From: Colius striatus
Taxonomy: Eukaryota; Chordata; Aves; Coliiformes; Coliidae
NCBI RefSeq assembly: GCF_028858725.1
Contig: NC_084767.1
Location: 1,725,501 to 1,789,500 of the forward strand
DNA: 64,000 nucleotides
Reading direction: 5' to 3'
Below the pieces are notes generated by a model. That model searched no databases. It was not told the origin of the DNA and was given only the letters and a program-made list of their open reading frames with translations. A program made the translations under genes and the position numbers. Positions 1 through 12,400 of the stretch are shown here, in pieces; position 1 is the stretch's first letter, and every line of letters begins with the position of its first letter.

Positions 1-220
1 GCTACAGCCCAGTTTCCTCACATTACACAATGGTCCCCCATGGTCATTTATTTCTCTGAGGGAGCCAGTCTTTGGCAACTAGCTTGCTACAGTCCCTCAT
101 AAATATTCTCCGTTGTTTCACTTTCTGAGCTATGCTCCCAGAGAACAGCAGACCCCTCAGGCTTGGAACAGGTGGGAAATTTGAAGCATCATGCATGGGC
201 CCAGTTTGAGCCCTGCTCAC
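1..220 (-). other. ADAM19: ADAM19 intron 6, partial
   Basis: Lies downstream of the exon 6 donor on the minus strand. I see no further exon before the window edge. Confidence 0.8.
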
Positions 221-413
221 CCTCTGGAGAGGTGGTTTCATCCCAGTTGTGAAGTCCTTGAGCCAGTCTTTGGCTGTGTCTCCAGTGTCCTGGTAGCCAC
301 AGGCTCCACTCTGCAACCTCAGGTTGTCCAACCTGTAGATCAAGTGCTGGTTTGGGCTGTCAGGAACTGGCTCTAAGATATAGCTGGAATTGCTGCTCAA
401 TATGATCAGTCCT
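221..413 (-). CDS. ADAM19: ADAM19 coding exon 6 (prodomain, cysteine switch)
   Basis: A 193-nt exon between acceptor TTCTCAACAG and donor GTGAGC. It encodes GLIILSSNSSYILEPVPDS, then QHLIYRLDNL and the GACGYQ cysteine. It ends in phase 0 just before where the mammalian protein has its furin-type cleavage site. The open frame runs past both splice sites by chance, so the longer ORF is not the coding limit. Confidence 0.95.
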
Positions 414-3400
414 CTGTTGAGAAGTAAGAAGTTAATTACTGTCACAGCAACCACAGACAAATCTGCTGCTGCTGAGTTCTCATCTGACCCTGGTAAGGCA
501 CTTATCCTTACCAAAGCCATTCAGTGCATCAGTAAAAAGGATGGGAATATTTTGAGTTCAGAGCAAGGAATCCTTCAGTTTGCATACATTAAAACCTCCT
601 CAGTAGGGCTTCAGACATTGAATTAAGGGGCTAGTGGAACATATGCTGCCACAGAGCTAACCTGAGGAGGACTGCTGTTTTTAAAAGGACAGCTTTTCCT
701 TTAGGGGCAGTGGAAGCTTTGCAATCAATTGAAGACATTTATCTTTAACAGAAATGACCTAAAAAAAAAGGTGAAGATTTTGTTTGTCAACAGAAAAAAA
801 CCCCACAGCTCTCTCCAGGACTTGCACATAGCCATATGGTTCTGGTTTTGTCAACGAGCATGTTACAGCCAGGAGAGCTGGAAGATGCCCACTAGATGTG
901 TGGCTCAACAGGCAGCACACCTCGCTGTGAAGGCTCAGAGTGGAAACAGCCACGTTTGCTGAGCTCCTGTGCCTCCTCATCAAATAGAAAACAGTGTTGA
1001 AGAGCAGCTAGGACATGCTGACAGCTCAGGGGTGCAGGAACCCTCCTGCATGTGCACACCCAGACATCTCTGTCTCCTCTGCAGCTGGGAGGCAGAGCCT
1101 AGGAAAATGCAGGCTGGCAAAAGCAAGACACACCTGTGACTACTTTTGCTTTTTGTTTATTTATTGCAAGCCACAGGTGGCTGCACTGTCCTGTTTATCT
1201 CACTGGGCTCTTTGGCCTGCCCTACATCCACTTAAGATGTCTTGGGTTTGCTTTGGCAGGGGCTGTTTCCTGGCTGGAGCTGGTCCCATCAGCACAGCTT
1301 CCAATCAGTGCCTGAGAGCAGATGACCATTAATATCAATAAAGCCCATGTGGTGTTTTGGAAACAAACTCTGAGCTGGTGTAAAAGGATGCAGGTCCTTG
1401 GTCATAACGAGCCACTTCATCTGCTCCTGCTGAGGACACAGACTGTCTTTCCTTGCCAAAGATTCCATTATTACCAAAGTGAAGGTTTTAAATGCAGAAC
1501 ACAACCCCAGCACCACCGAGAGAAAGCAGACAGTGGGGATGACAACCCAGGGGGGAAGCTGAGAATTCAAGGCAAAATGCATCCAAAAACCTGCCAGTTG
1601 TGAGAGGCTGGGAGAAGCACCTGGTTTCTGCACTAGTGTGTTAGGATGTTGTGCTGGGACTTGGGACGTCCTGCCCTTGTCTCTGTCAGGAATGTAGCCC
1701 TGGGTCAGTAATGAGAGTCTTTTGCTCCAGTGGACTCTTGAGCTAAACTCTCTCGTTGCATCACTCCACGTTGGCAGCACAAAGCGGGAAGGAGTCTCGG
1801 AGCTGGCCAAGGAGACCACGGTCACTAACGGCACCCAAACTGCTGCCTTTCTCCTCACACGCTCCCTTTCATGCCCAAGGCTCTCGTCCAGGGCAGCACT
1901 TGAGAACACATCTGTCTGCCCAGAGCCATATGGCAGCATCACGCTGCTGTGAGCAGAGCTGAGGTGGCAGCAGGCAGAGCTGCCGAGCAGAAGCCTTCCT
2001 GCAGCCGCCGGGCACTTACCGCAGCCCTCGGCACGTGCTGAGCGTGACGCTGGAGTGCTCCCAGCCCTGCACCACCCCGTGGTAAAAGCAGTGCTCCTGG
2101 AAGGAAGACAGGACTAGGGTTGGAGATGCAGTTTTGAGATGAACACGTGCTGAGTCCCACGAAAGCGCTGCCTTTGCTCCGGTAGTTGTTCTCTTTCCAC
2201 TGCGTCTGGCACTTGACTGGCAAAACTAAATCCGTCAGTCTGCACTGAAACGTGGCCTTTCAGCTGCCATGCAAAGCCTGTGTGAGGGCACCACACAGCT
2301 CCTGGCTGATAGTGAAAAATGATGTGCTTTGAATCCCCAGGGAAGCAACTCAGATGGCTGCAGCATTAAGGCTGATGCCTTTCTGCCTGTAACAGGAGCT
2401 GCCTATCCATGGCAGCTGGCCCTGGGTCAGACCCCAAAGGACCTGCCTTCAGCTCCAGAGAGGATGATGCCACAGGCTAGAGGGGAAGTCCCTGCTGGGG
2501 GAGTGTTCCTGGCAAGACAAAGGCAGCCCTTTGGCAGAGACAAGGAGGCTTTGGGGCAGAAACACCAACATATTCATCACATCCCTTCCCCTCGCCCCGG
2601 GGCAGCATCAGTAAAGATGATCTCATGGGGTTTTTATCTCTGATTTGTTGCACCCCAACCAATGCACATCTTTGTGCCACTGCAATGGACAGCCTGTCAA
2701 GGCCTACATGAGATCAGTATGTTATGGGACTTTTACTGAACAGGAGCCAGCTTACATGGCTGGATTTCCTCACAGCTGAGAGCTGGTACTCCTCAGAATG
2801 GAGTACCCAGTGGCAAAACCAAAAGCAACAGGACAATCAGCAGGAGGAATAAATGATTCCCCAGCTCCCAGAGAGCGGGGAGCAAAGCTGGAGGCTGACC
2901 TGGGCTCTCATAGCAGAGCCCAGGCAAAACAGTAAGATGTTTTTACCATTTTGGCAGGATGGAGATGCTTTCTCACCAGAAGCTCCCAGGTTAGAGAGCC
3001 AGACTGCCCACCCCTTCAGCTTAAAGCTGTGGGGATCTGTAGCCTCAAAGAAAGGCTGCAGAAAAAGGAGCTCTCCCATTTCTCTGTCCCCCTACCCAGC
3101 CTCCCCTGCACACCATGGGAGGGAAAACCCTCTGCACTCACCGTGTGAGTCAGAGGGATGGTCTGAGTTTGTCCAGTCTGGCTGTAATGAGTCTCAGTGT
3201 AGCCTTGTGCAAAGAGGTTTCTGCAGACAAAGCAAAGAAGGTGAAAGAAAATAAAAGAGGTCAGCAAGACTTTTCTTTACACCTAGATTTCTGCTTTCTA
3301 GGTGTGCCAGGAAATCAGCCAAATCTGGCTTTTTCTGTGTAAATATTCCTGTTGCTGTGAAAACACTGCTGTAGACTTGTGGTGGTCAGTATCTGCTACC

Positions 3401-6400
3401 TTTAGTGCAAAACCAGCTGCAGCACACAGAGAGGGTGAGAGGGAGACAGGTATCTGGGAGACACCAGCTGTGCTGAGCGCTTCTCACGGGGCACATCCAC
3501 TGCTGAAGGGGTGCAGCAAGCCATCTTCCCAAGTGCTCCTTCAAGCACTTTAACTTAATAGTTAATAAAGGAGAGTCTGTCCCTGAGTTCAGTCAGTTCC
3601 AACAGCTGCAAGTGAACAATTCCATGTTTCTGTGAGGGCTTTAAAGACAACCCAGAGACCCAAACCCATCATCGTCCCTCAACGGCTGCAAGTCTCTGCT
3701 CAGTTTCCTTTCCTACTGCCAAGTTATGCCCCAGATATACTGGGATTCAATTCAAAGTGCCAAGTTCAGCATAGCAAGCACACCACAAGCCACTTCAGGA
3801 CACATCTAAGCACTGGTGCAAGTTCTCAGAGCAAATCCAGACTCTCTCCAGCACCCAAATCTGAATACCACTATAAATTAATCTGTATCTGCATTTCAAC
3901 TGCTGCCCAGAAGCTGATTCACATCTTTGTCCCATGAAAATGCTGATTCCACCATTTATATTTGTTCATGTCATCCTCATATAGACAATATTCTCCCTGT
4001 CTTCAGCCCAGGATCAGACCAAAAGTCTATAAAAGGAGCTCCTGTGCACTGAAGAGTAAGTGTTTTGATTTTGTTCCAGAGGAAACAGCCTTTCCCTTCT
4101 TTTTAAACATCTGCATTTCCTAAACAGTCGTGTAAAAAAGTACAGCAAGTCAAAAATCTGGGCCAAACCAAGAAGGTCACATCCTGTGTCCATCTCAGCA
4201 GCCATAAAATGTAGGTTTCAAACAGTTTTTTTTTAAACAATGGCCTCATTTCCAAAGATTTGGAGAAGGATCACAGAACATACCCTGCCCATGAAACACA
4301 CTTCTGCAGCAATCCCACTGTGCTGTCGGGCCACCAGAGCCACACTTGCCGTGCCACGAGGATGCCACGTGCATCCTGGGCAGTGCAATGCCAGCAACAA
4401 CTGCAGCTGCAGCTCAGTCCCTCTGCATCCCTGTTTAATGCTGCAGCTGCAGCTCAGTCCCTCTGCATCCCTGTTTAATGCTGCAGCTGCAGCTCAGTCC
4501 CTCTGCATCCCTGTTTGTTTAATGCTGCAGCTGCAGCTCAGTCCCTCTGCATCCCTGTTTAATGCTGCAGCTCAGTCCCTCTGCATCCCCGTTTAATGCA
4601 TTTCATGAACTTGATTTTTGAACTATGACCTGTAAGAAAGAAAAAGGTTTCTTCTTTCATTTCTTTAGGCTGGATGAAGAAAGCTGTAAAACCAAATATC
4701 CTCCCATCTGCCTTGGTTTTTTGTATGTGGCAGTCAGGTCTAAACTGCCTTGAAAGCCTCTCTGTTTAGATAAGAGATTGGGTGCTTGTGATATCTAAAT
4801 AAATTAGGTCAGAACAACAGGAAACAAAACCTTTTATCGGTGTGTTTGAAAGTGCTTCCCCCACCCAGCATCTAAAGGCTCAGACACCTAAACAAGTACC
4901 AGTGGCTGTCAGACAAAACTCAGTGCTGCTGTTGTATTTGGCAGCATTTGATGCTGGGAATACAACAGCTTTTATCTCCACTTTCAAAGGTCCTCGTGGC
5001 CCAGTAAAACTCATTTTGTTTCTTTGTGATGTCTTAATTCATATCCCTAGATCCTGACAGTGATCAGGAGGCGAGACTGCTGCTTTCAGCTGTCTCAGGG
5101 ACTGAGATAAGCACACAAGCACCATCCCACAGAAAATGACTCCCTTCATCTCCCTGACTGTAGTAGCTGGCTCAGCAGGAGGCTGCAAGAAACAAATGTT
5201 TAATCAACAGATTGCATTAACTCACAGGAAATTGCCTTGAGCAATGTGCTCTGGCAGGTATCTGGTCTGTGTTAGGAACTGTCATCTGGAGAGTAGACAG
5301 GACACCAAACCAGTACCAATCTGCCCAGTGCTACTAAAACCAGAATGAGATGCCAGCCCATGGGCTTCCAGCAGCTGAGGCTTGCACAGCCTATTTGTTT
5401 CTTTCCCAAACAAGCACGCTTATGTTTTCTTGCTGCTCCTTTATTCTTGGAAAACATTCACTATGAATAGCTGTTTTTATCTGTCCTCTAGCATCTACCA
5501 TGAAACTCCTCAGTGCTTTGACCCCTGCCCAGTCTCACAGCACTGCTGTCCAGCCCCAGTGCAGAGATGGGTCATGCTGAGCACCAGAGCCCAGCACACC
5601 AAGTCTCAGGGCACAGGATGATGCCACACAACACACTGTTGTCTCTTTTTACCTGCAGACTCAGGCTCTAGCCCCTTCTAAGGTAGATTAAGGAGCTGAG
5701 AGAAATACTCATGCAGCTCCTGAGCTGAAAGCATGCATCATCTGGCTGAGTGGTGCCATGTTACGACCTCAAAGCCTTTCTCCACCAGTTGACTCCTATC
5801 CTTCACTGCAACCTCCCTGTGAATGGTCCAGCTTCTTCCTGTGAGCTGAAACAGTCCTTTCTCTGTGGACCCTTTCCTGGCTTAACACAGGAGAGCCCTG
5901 GGGCTCCTCTCTTGTAGAGAAGGGCTGTCACAGTGCATTGCATGGTGTGTGGTGGGGAGGGTGGTGAGGAAAGAGGAAAAGCCACAGGACATCTTGCAAC
6001 ACCCCTGGGGTGCGATCTCACTTCAGAGCCTGTGAAATCTCGTTCTTAGCCCAGCTTACTTCCTCAGCTTGCATCAAGCTTTACACCAAGCTGTAAGTAA
6101 ACAGAAAAGAAACCTTTCCATCTCAGAGCACACCAAAATGATCAGCCAGTTCTGTCTCTCTTATTCACGTGTGCCAGTTGTTGGATAAACAGGTTATCAG
6201 ATGAAACAGATGAATGACACACACATACCCCAAAACCTTAGCAGTGGCCTTTATCTGCCATCATCTCAGCCAGGCAGAATGGCCAACTCCAGGGGAGCTC
6301 AGCTCTGCAAAGCTCCAACAGACCTGACTCATTGTTTCCAGAGAAGCACAGAACTCACCTGAAGGAAAGCCTGGAAAAAAGCAGTACTATTTGATCCTTT

Positions 6401-9400
6401 CTTCTCTGTTACATTTTGTATCTCAGTGACTACCTCTCCAGCAGCTTGAGATGAAGCTGCAAGAGTCTGTATGCAAAATAACGTCATTTAAAGGCTTCTG
6501 AGATCGAGTCAGGCATCTGGCAGACTGCTGGCACGCATCATCGTCCTAAAAGGCAGCATGGAGCCCCTCATTAGAGGGGTTATCAGCATGAAGAATTGAC
6601 AAAGTCAGAGAAAAGGCTGGGTTTGGACGGAAGCACTGTCTTTTGCCAACCCTCCATGGCAGCTGCAGCCACGTGGGGACGTTTGAGGCCTGGGTAAGCT
6701 ACATGCGAGCGCTCAGGATGTGCTAGAGGAGCCCTCACACCTTTCCAACAGCACCCAGCTTTCAACAAGATCAGTTGTTCCTCAAGACCCATCTCAGCAT
6801 CCAGCCTAGGGTGGAGCAGCCTGCTCTTGGCAGGATTTGCTCCCCAGAAAGCCTCGGGAGCCGGGTTAAATACAAGCAAGGAAGCCAAAGAGAGGAAGAG
6901 TGGCTCGGTGCCATAATGTACAGATGGCTTGAGACTGTGTCTGCTGATGACCCACATCGAGTGATCTTGGTCCCACTCCAGGCTGTCAATGATATCATTG
7001 TTTGAAACAAAACCCTCCTCCCCATGCTGCTGTGCTGCTCCCTGGCAGGGCTCTGCCATGCAGGGCTGACATTACAGGGCAGAGTGTCTCTGTTTTGCCA
7101 CATCCAGATGCCAGGGAGGTCACATACTTTGCACATGAGCCAATGCTATTCAGTGGAAGAGGCAGGATGAGGGTATGGGGCAAAACCCAGCTTTCTTAGC
7201 AGGCAGCTGTCCTGGTGGCGCTTGGAGACAATGCAAGAGCACAGCCTCCAGCTCATCCAGCCACCACAGAGGAGCAGAGAAGCAGCTGGAGGGAAAGGGG
7301 CTGCAGAGCACACCCAAACGCTCCCAAAAACAGCAGGAGGAAAGCTGGGGCCTTTCTTGCATGACCACATTCGTTTGTGGGAGTGCACATTTCCCAGCTG
7401 TTCTGGAGAAACTCACCCCTATTTTCTGATAAATGGGAGCAGTTTTATCTCACCTGTGAAGTATCACTTGTTAGCACAAGACTCAGAGGGAGCCAGAGCC
7501 CTCCAGCTCAGGGCACCACTGTGAACATGCTCAGCTCCACCAGGCAGAGATCACCCAGGGGCGATGGGGGAGCTCCAGCACCATGCTGGTGCTCTTGGTA
7601 AGTGGAGCAAGAATATTGGTTTACATATTTTTTCCCCTTTTATAATGTGGCCCCTTGAGCAACTTTGGTTTTGTCTGCATGGACAGCTGCCAATTAAAAA
7701 CCACCCATGAGTATCTATGAGAGACATTTTTATTTCCTCCCCAAAACTCCAAGCTAAATGGTCCACAAAGCTCTCGTGAGAAACATGAACAGTTTGTCAG
7801 TATGGGACAAAGAAAAGTGAAGCCTGCAATGCCTTACATCTCTTCCCTGTCCCTTGCCTCAAATCACAATAAATCTGTCCAGTCAGGCTGCCAGCATCTG
7901 GGGGTGGAGAGAATTGACTCTCCCAAGACAGTTCAGACATCAGATTTCCATCTATAACTTGTGGTCCCACTTTGTTGCCTCTTAACAGATTCCAAGTAGG
8001 GGAAGAAGGGGAATTTGACCCCTTACCTCCCAGGCACTTAAATGCTCCCTAAAGCCAGAATTTATCATCAAAATCTGAGGGGACCCCATCTTGAACACCA
8101 CCAACACATGACCCATGAGAGCAGGAGGAGACAGCCCTGGATACGTTTTCCATATCCACCACCAGTGGGAAATCAGAGATTTCGTTTCTCTGGACTCCTC
8201 CAGCCAAAACCTGGCACTTCATAAAAATCAGTGACATCCAACATTTTGTTTTCTTGGTGAGTTTCATCCAGATGAAGCCTGGAGCCCTTAAGCTCCCTCC
8301 CTCAAGAGCTTTTGCTGATATATCTGAGTTGACTGTGTGAACAGCAGTAGTGTGGAAGGAAAAAGCAGCTTCCCAGGTATTGAGGTGGAACTAAACTAGC
8401 TATTTGTAGTGCCTGGGAAAACGTCACTGCTAAAGACTCTTCATCACCTTTTCCCATCCATAGCATCTGTGACAGTCACTGGGTAAATCATGTTCTTGGG
8501 CTCAACAAAAATATCGTCACACAGCCCCTAGACTTACCAACTGGAACCATAAAAAGTACCTGGAAAGGAAAAAGGAAATAAAATAAATGGGAAACTGGCT
8601 GATAATGAGTCCAGGAGCAAAAGATTTAAAGGGCTCCACTTCCTCCCTGCCCCACAGAGAAATCATTGAATATCCCAAGGGAATCAGGAGACTGATAAGC
8701 AGCTATGGCTTGCCAGGTTCCAACTCTGCTTTTCTGATGACTCCAGGAGACAGCAGAGCAAGATAAACTCAATTTCCCTCCTTTACATAACCTCTACCCC
8801 CTCTCCATGCAGGAAGCCCATTAGACACTGATGATGTGTAGCCCATCAGTGGAATAATCTCATATATCCTTCCTGCTCGGAATGGGCAACAACCTCCCTT
8901 CTTCCTCATTCAGCTGGTAGAAGAGGCCCTGGAAATGAGCAAAAGCAGGAAACAGTGAAGTACAAATGACTTACAGGTCCCTTACCAGACTGCAGAGAGC
9001 ATCAGGAAGGGTTGGAGTGCTTGTCACCTACCTAGGTGGGGCCAGAGAGATTGGAAATGATACTGCTCTGTATCAGATCCAGCTATCTAAAAATAACCGT
9101 CTTGATTGTTCCCAAGATGAGCTTTAGACTTTCTTTGCAGTGTCCTCAGCCAGCTACTGTACAGACCCCATCCCTGGAGGTATTTTAAAGCCTTGTAGCT
9201 GTGGCACTGAGCAACATGGCTTTGTGGTGGATGTGTCAGTGCTGGGTTAATGGTTGGACTTGATGATCTTAAAGGTCTTCTCCAACCTAAAAGATTCTAA
9301 ACCAGTCTATGAGTCCATCTCCACTGAGGCCCTGCCACCAAGTGTCCCAAGCCACCACAGCTGGCAGCCGAAACACACAGCCATGCCCCACATTGCCCAT

Positions 9401-12400
9401 GGGATTCACCGTGGGCACTCAGCTGGGAAGACAAATCCCTTGCAGGTTTCTGCTGTGCAACACTGCCACACACATCCAGAGACTCCCAGCATCCCCTCTC
9501 TGCTTGGCTGGAAGCTGCTTTATGTTAACAAATGCAAATGCCTTTTAAAAAGTCACTTTTCATCCAAGGTTTGCAACTCTCATTCTTCCGTTCCTAAGCC
9601 TCAGCCAAATTTAAAGCTGCTTTATAGGCATCTCTCCATAGATTTGTTGTTTGTGCAGCTTTAAGCTTTCCAATCCTGCAGCTGCAGGACATGGGTTTGA
9701 GTCATTTAAAACAAGCACTGAGTCGTTTGGGGGATATACTTTTGTCATTATTTAGAAATGTTAACTGGTGGTGTGAACTCTGCTTGGAGCTACAGTGTGG
9801 TTCTGCCTTCTTATCAAACTCCTGAACAGGAAATAATGCAATATGATGTTAACTGCTAATGCAATAACTGTATTTGCAGATCTATGAAGCCCAAACTCAA
9901 TGGTGTGCTGAGCTCATTATGAAACACGGAGCTGTGCACAGCTCTGAAGAAATACATGCAACAGTTTCTGTGGATGAACACAATGTCCTCATATGGAATA
10001 TGAAATCACAGAGAACATCAACAACTGTTCTAAGGAACAGTCCCACTGGCTTGGCATAGCCCCTTTCTAGCATTGGGAACCACTGGGTAAATCACATCCC
10101 AGCCAGACCCAACTTATGCCAATCGTTTCACGCTTTCTTTGAGTGGTGGGAGTCTGAGATGTGGATAAGAGTAAAGGAAGAGCCAGGTGGAGGCATTCAT
10201 ACCCCTGTGATGAGCCTAGGGACAGAGGGGAAGCAGAGCACTAATCTCAGCAGAAAAACTGGTTTTCAGAGGCTCCTCTAATCTGGATCAACTAACTGAT
10301 GCAGAACTCTGAAGCTTATTTTTAAGTTTAAAGGACCCAAGTTCATTCCTTAAAGTTGCAGCTTGTTACACCAAGTTTCATATGAACTCGAAACCAGGAG
10401 CAGACAGGTTTCAGAGAGCTGTAAAGGGACACTTGTCACTTGGGGGATTTCACCTTCTCTCTCACTGCCTGTGTCCAACAATCCTTTCAGAGAAGTCCCT
10501 GATGCTGCAACTACTCAGTACCCCAACCTCGTCTAGAGCGTCAGACTCTCCTACAAGATAAGCAACAGCAGTGGTGAGATCCTGGGTGCTGGGGACCTGA
10601 GGAGCCAGGCTGGACTCTGCCTGGCTGCATGCTTTGACAAAGAAAAGCTGTTTGCCTCCACTCAGAAGTGCTCTAGGGATGCTGATAATTGCAGCATCCA
10701 CGGGACTCCCAGGGACTTCACGCTTTTGTTTGCTTCATCATTTCTCTTCTGAGTGTCTCTAAGCTACTTCTGCACCTTCACAAAACATGAAGCAGAAGCT
10801 CTCCAGAGCCTCCCATCTAATCAAGTTCAAACTTGCATTTTGGGATGACCTGTCTTGAACAAGGTCCTGAGGTGTGGACAGACTCTCATGTGAACCCCTG
10901 CTACCTGTGAATCACTTGCATTTTCCACAGACAATTAAAATGAAACACTCCAAACCACTTGCTGTATTTCATCAGCCCCAGCAAGGCAATTCATCCCACA
11001 GTGGAAGCAGGAGCACGCACTTCAGCCTGTGTTTATACATCTCAATGAATGGAAATCCATTTCAGGAAATAAACACAATAGAAACCTTCTATTATTATTA
11101 TTATTTTGTTTAATAACACCAGCAATGAGTTTGTCTGCACTGGAAATAGCCCAGCACTGCTCCCCAAGGCACCTGGAGGTTACATCATCGTGCTCGGAGC
11201 TCAAATGGATTAATTCAGCAAGGATCCTTGCTCTTGCTGGCCTCTACTGTGCCAGAAATAAATACACCTTTGCATAGTGATTGCAGAATATGCAAGACCT
11301 GGCACCCCTTCCAGGAGGAAGGAGACCCCCAGCAGCTCTATTAGTCCAGGTTCAGTTCAGAGCCTGGCATTGCTGAACACTGTCATCAGCAATGGCTATT
11401 TTTTCCCTGCATTAGTCAGGGCTGAGTTATTTTCCCACCTGAGAGATGTCTAAACACACATAATTTGTAGATGTTTGTGGTTAGCTCTACACAGGTAAAA
11501 GTGTCCATCTTCTGCAGCACTGAAACTCCCAGTAGCTTATGTGATCTATGACAGAAACACCTCATAAGATGCATTTGCCTTTCTTCAGCCATCACATTTC
11601 AGTCGTCACTGCAGATGGTACCAAGAAAAAACTGGTTTTCCTCCAAAACACCCTGAATATCATTTAGGTTTATGCACTGCCATCAGAATTAACAAGATCT
11701 TCTGATACTTTGCTCTTTCAAGAGGAAAGCCGAGTTCCCAAACTCTGTGGCTGGAATGTCCATGAAACACGTTTAAATATAACCAGGGTCATTATCCCCA
11801 CTGATCCCAGTAGACAAGCATTTGCTTGGATTTCCATAGATAAGTCTTCAGACTTGTTTAAAAATAAATAAAACACCAACAGCACAAGTGGACTGCCTAG
11901 CAGAGACAAGCCTCTTACAGCTAAATTTCCAGCTGCTGTATCACCACTGGAAACTAACACTCACAGGCCAGATAAAGCCCGTGGAGCAAAATCCTTCTAC
12001 CTGCTTTCATCTATTGCAGCTTCAGCTTAATTCAGAACACATCACACCCCATGATATCACACAGCATTGCTGTACCATGCCTGAAAGGAGGCTGCCTTTC
12101 AGTTAATGCAAAAGCATTTTCTTCAGTTTCCTTTTGCATAAAGGGCACTAATGGAATTGAAACTGTCAGATGGTTTCTCCCAGTAAATGGAACAGGGCCT
12201 CTTTGGGTCACAGCAAATGAAACCCTTGTTAGAGTCACACTGACTTTACAGCATTAAGCTATTTGGTACATAGTGCACTTGATATCAGCAACATTCTTCT
12301 AGTTAATGTAGTAAGAACTATGATCCAAAAATAAGTTTATACACTGAGGGGCAGATGACAGGCTGCTTTTTGCTGACAAAGCTTTTTACAGGCAGCACTG

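Noticed and set aside
44-520. 158-codon minus-strand open frame as a gene
   Set aside because: Only 221-413 is coding (ADAM19 exon 6); both ends are intron read-through beyond clear splice sites.
1289-1942. 217-codon minus-strand open frame in ADAM19 intron 5
   Set aside because: No family motif, no splice sites in phase with the neighbouring exons, and low-complexity composition.
4401-4598. CRISPR-like array
   Set aside because: Units are directly adjacent with no spacers and the genome is eukaryotic; it is a minisatellite.
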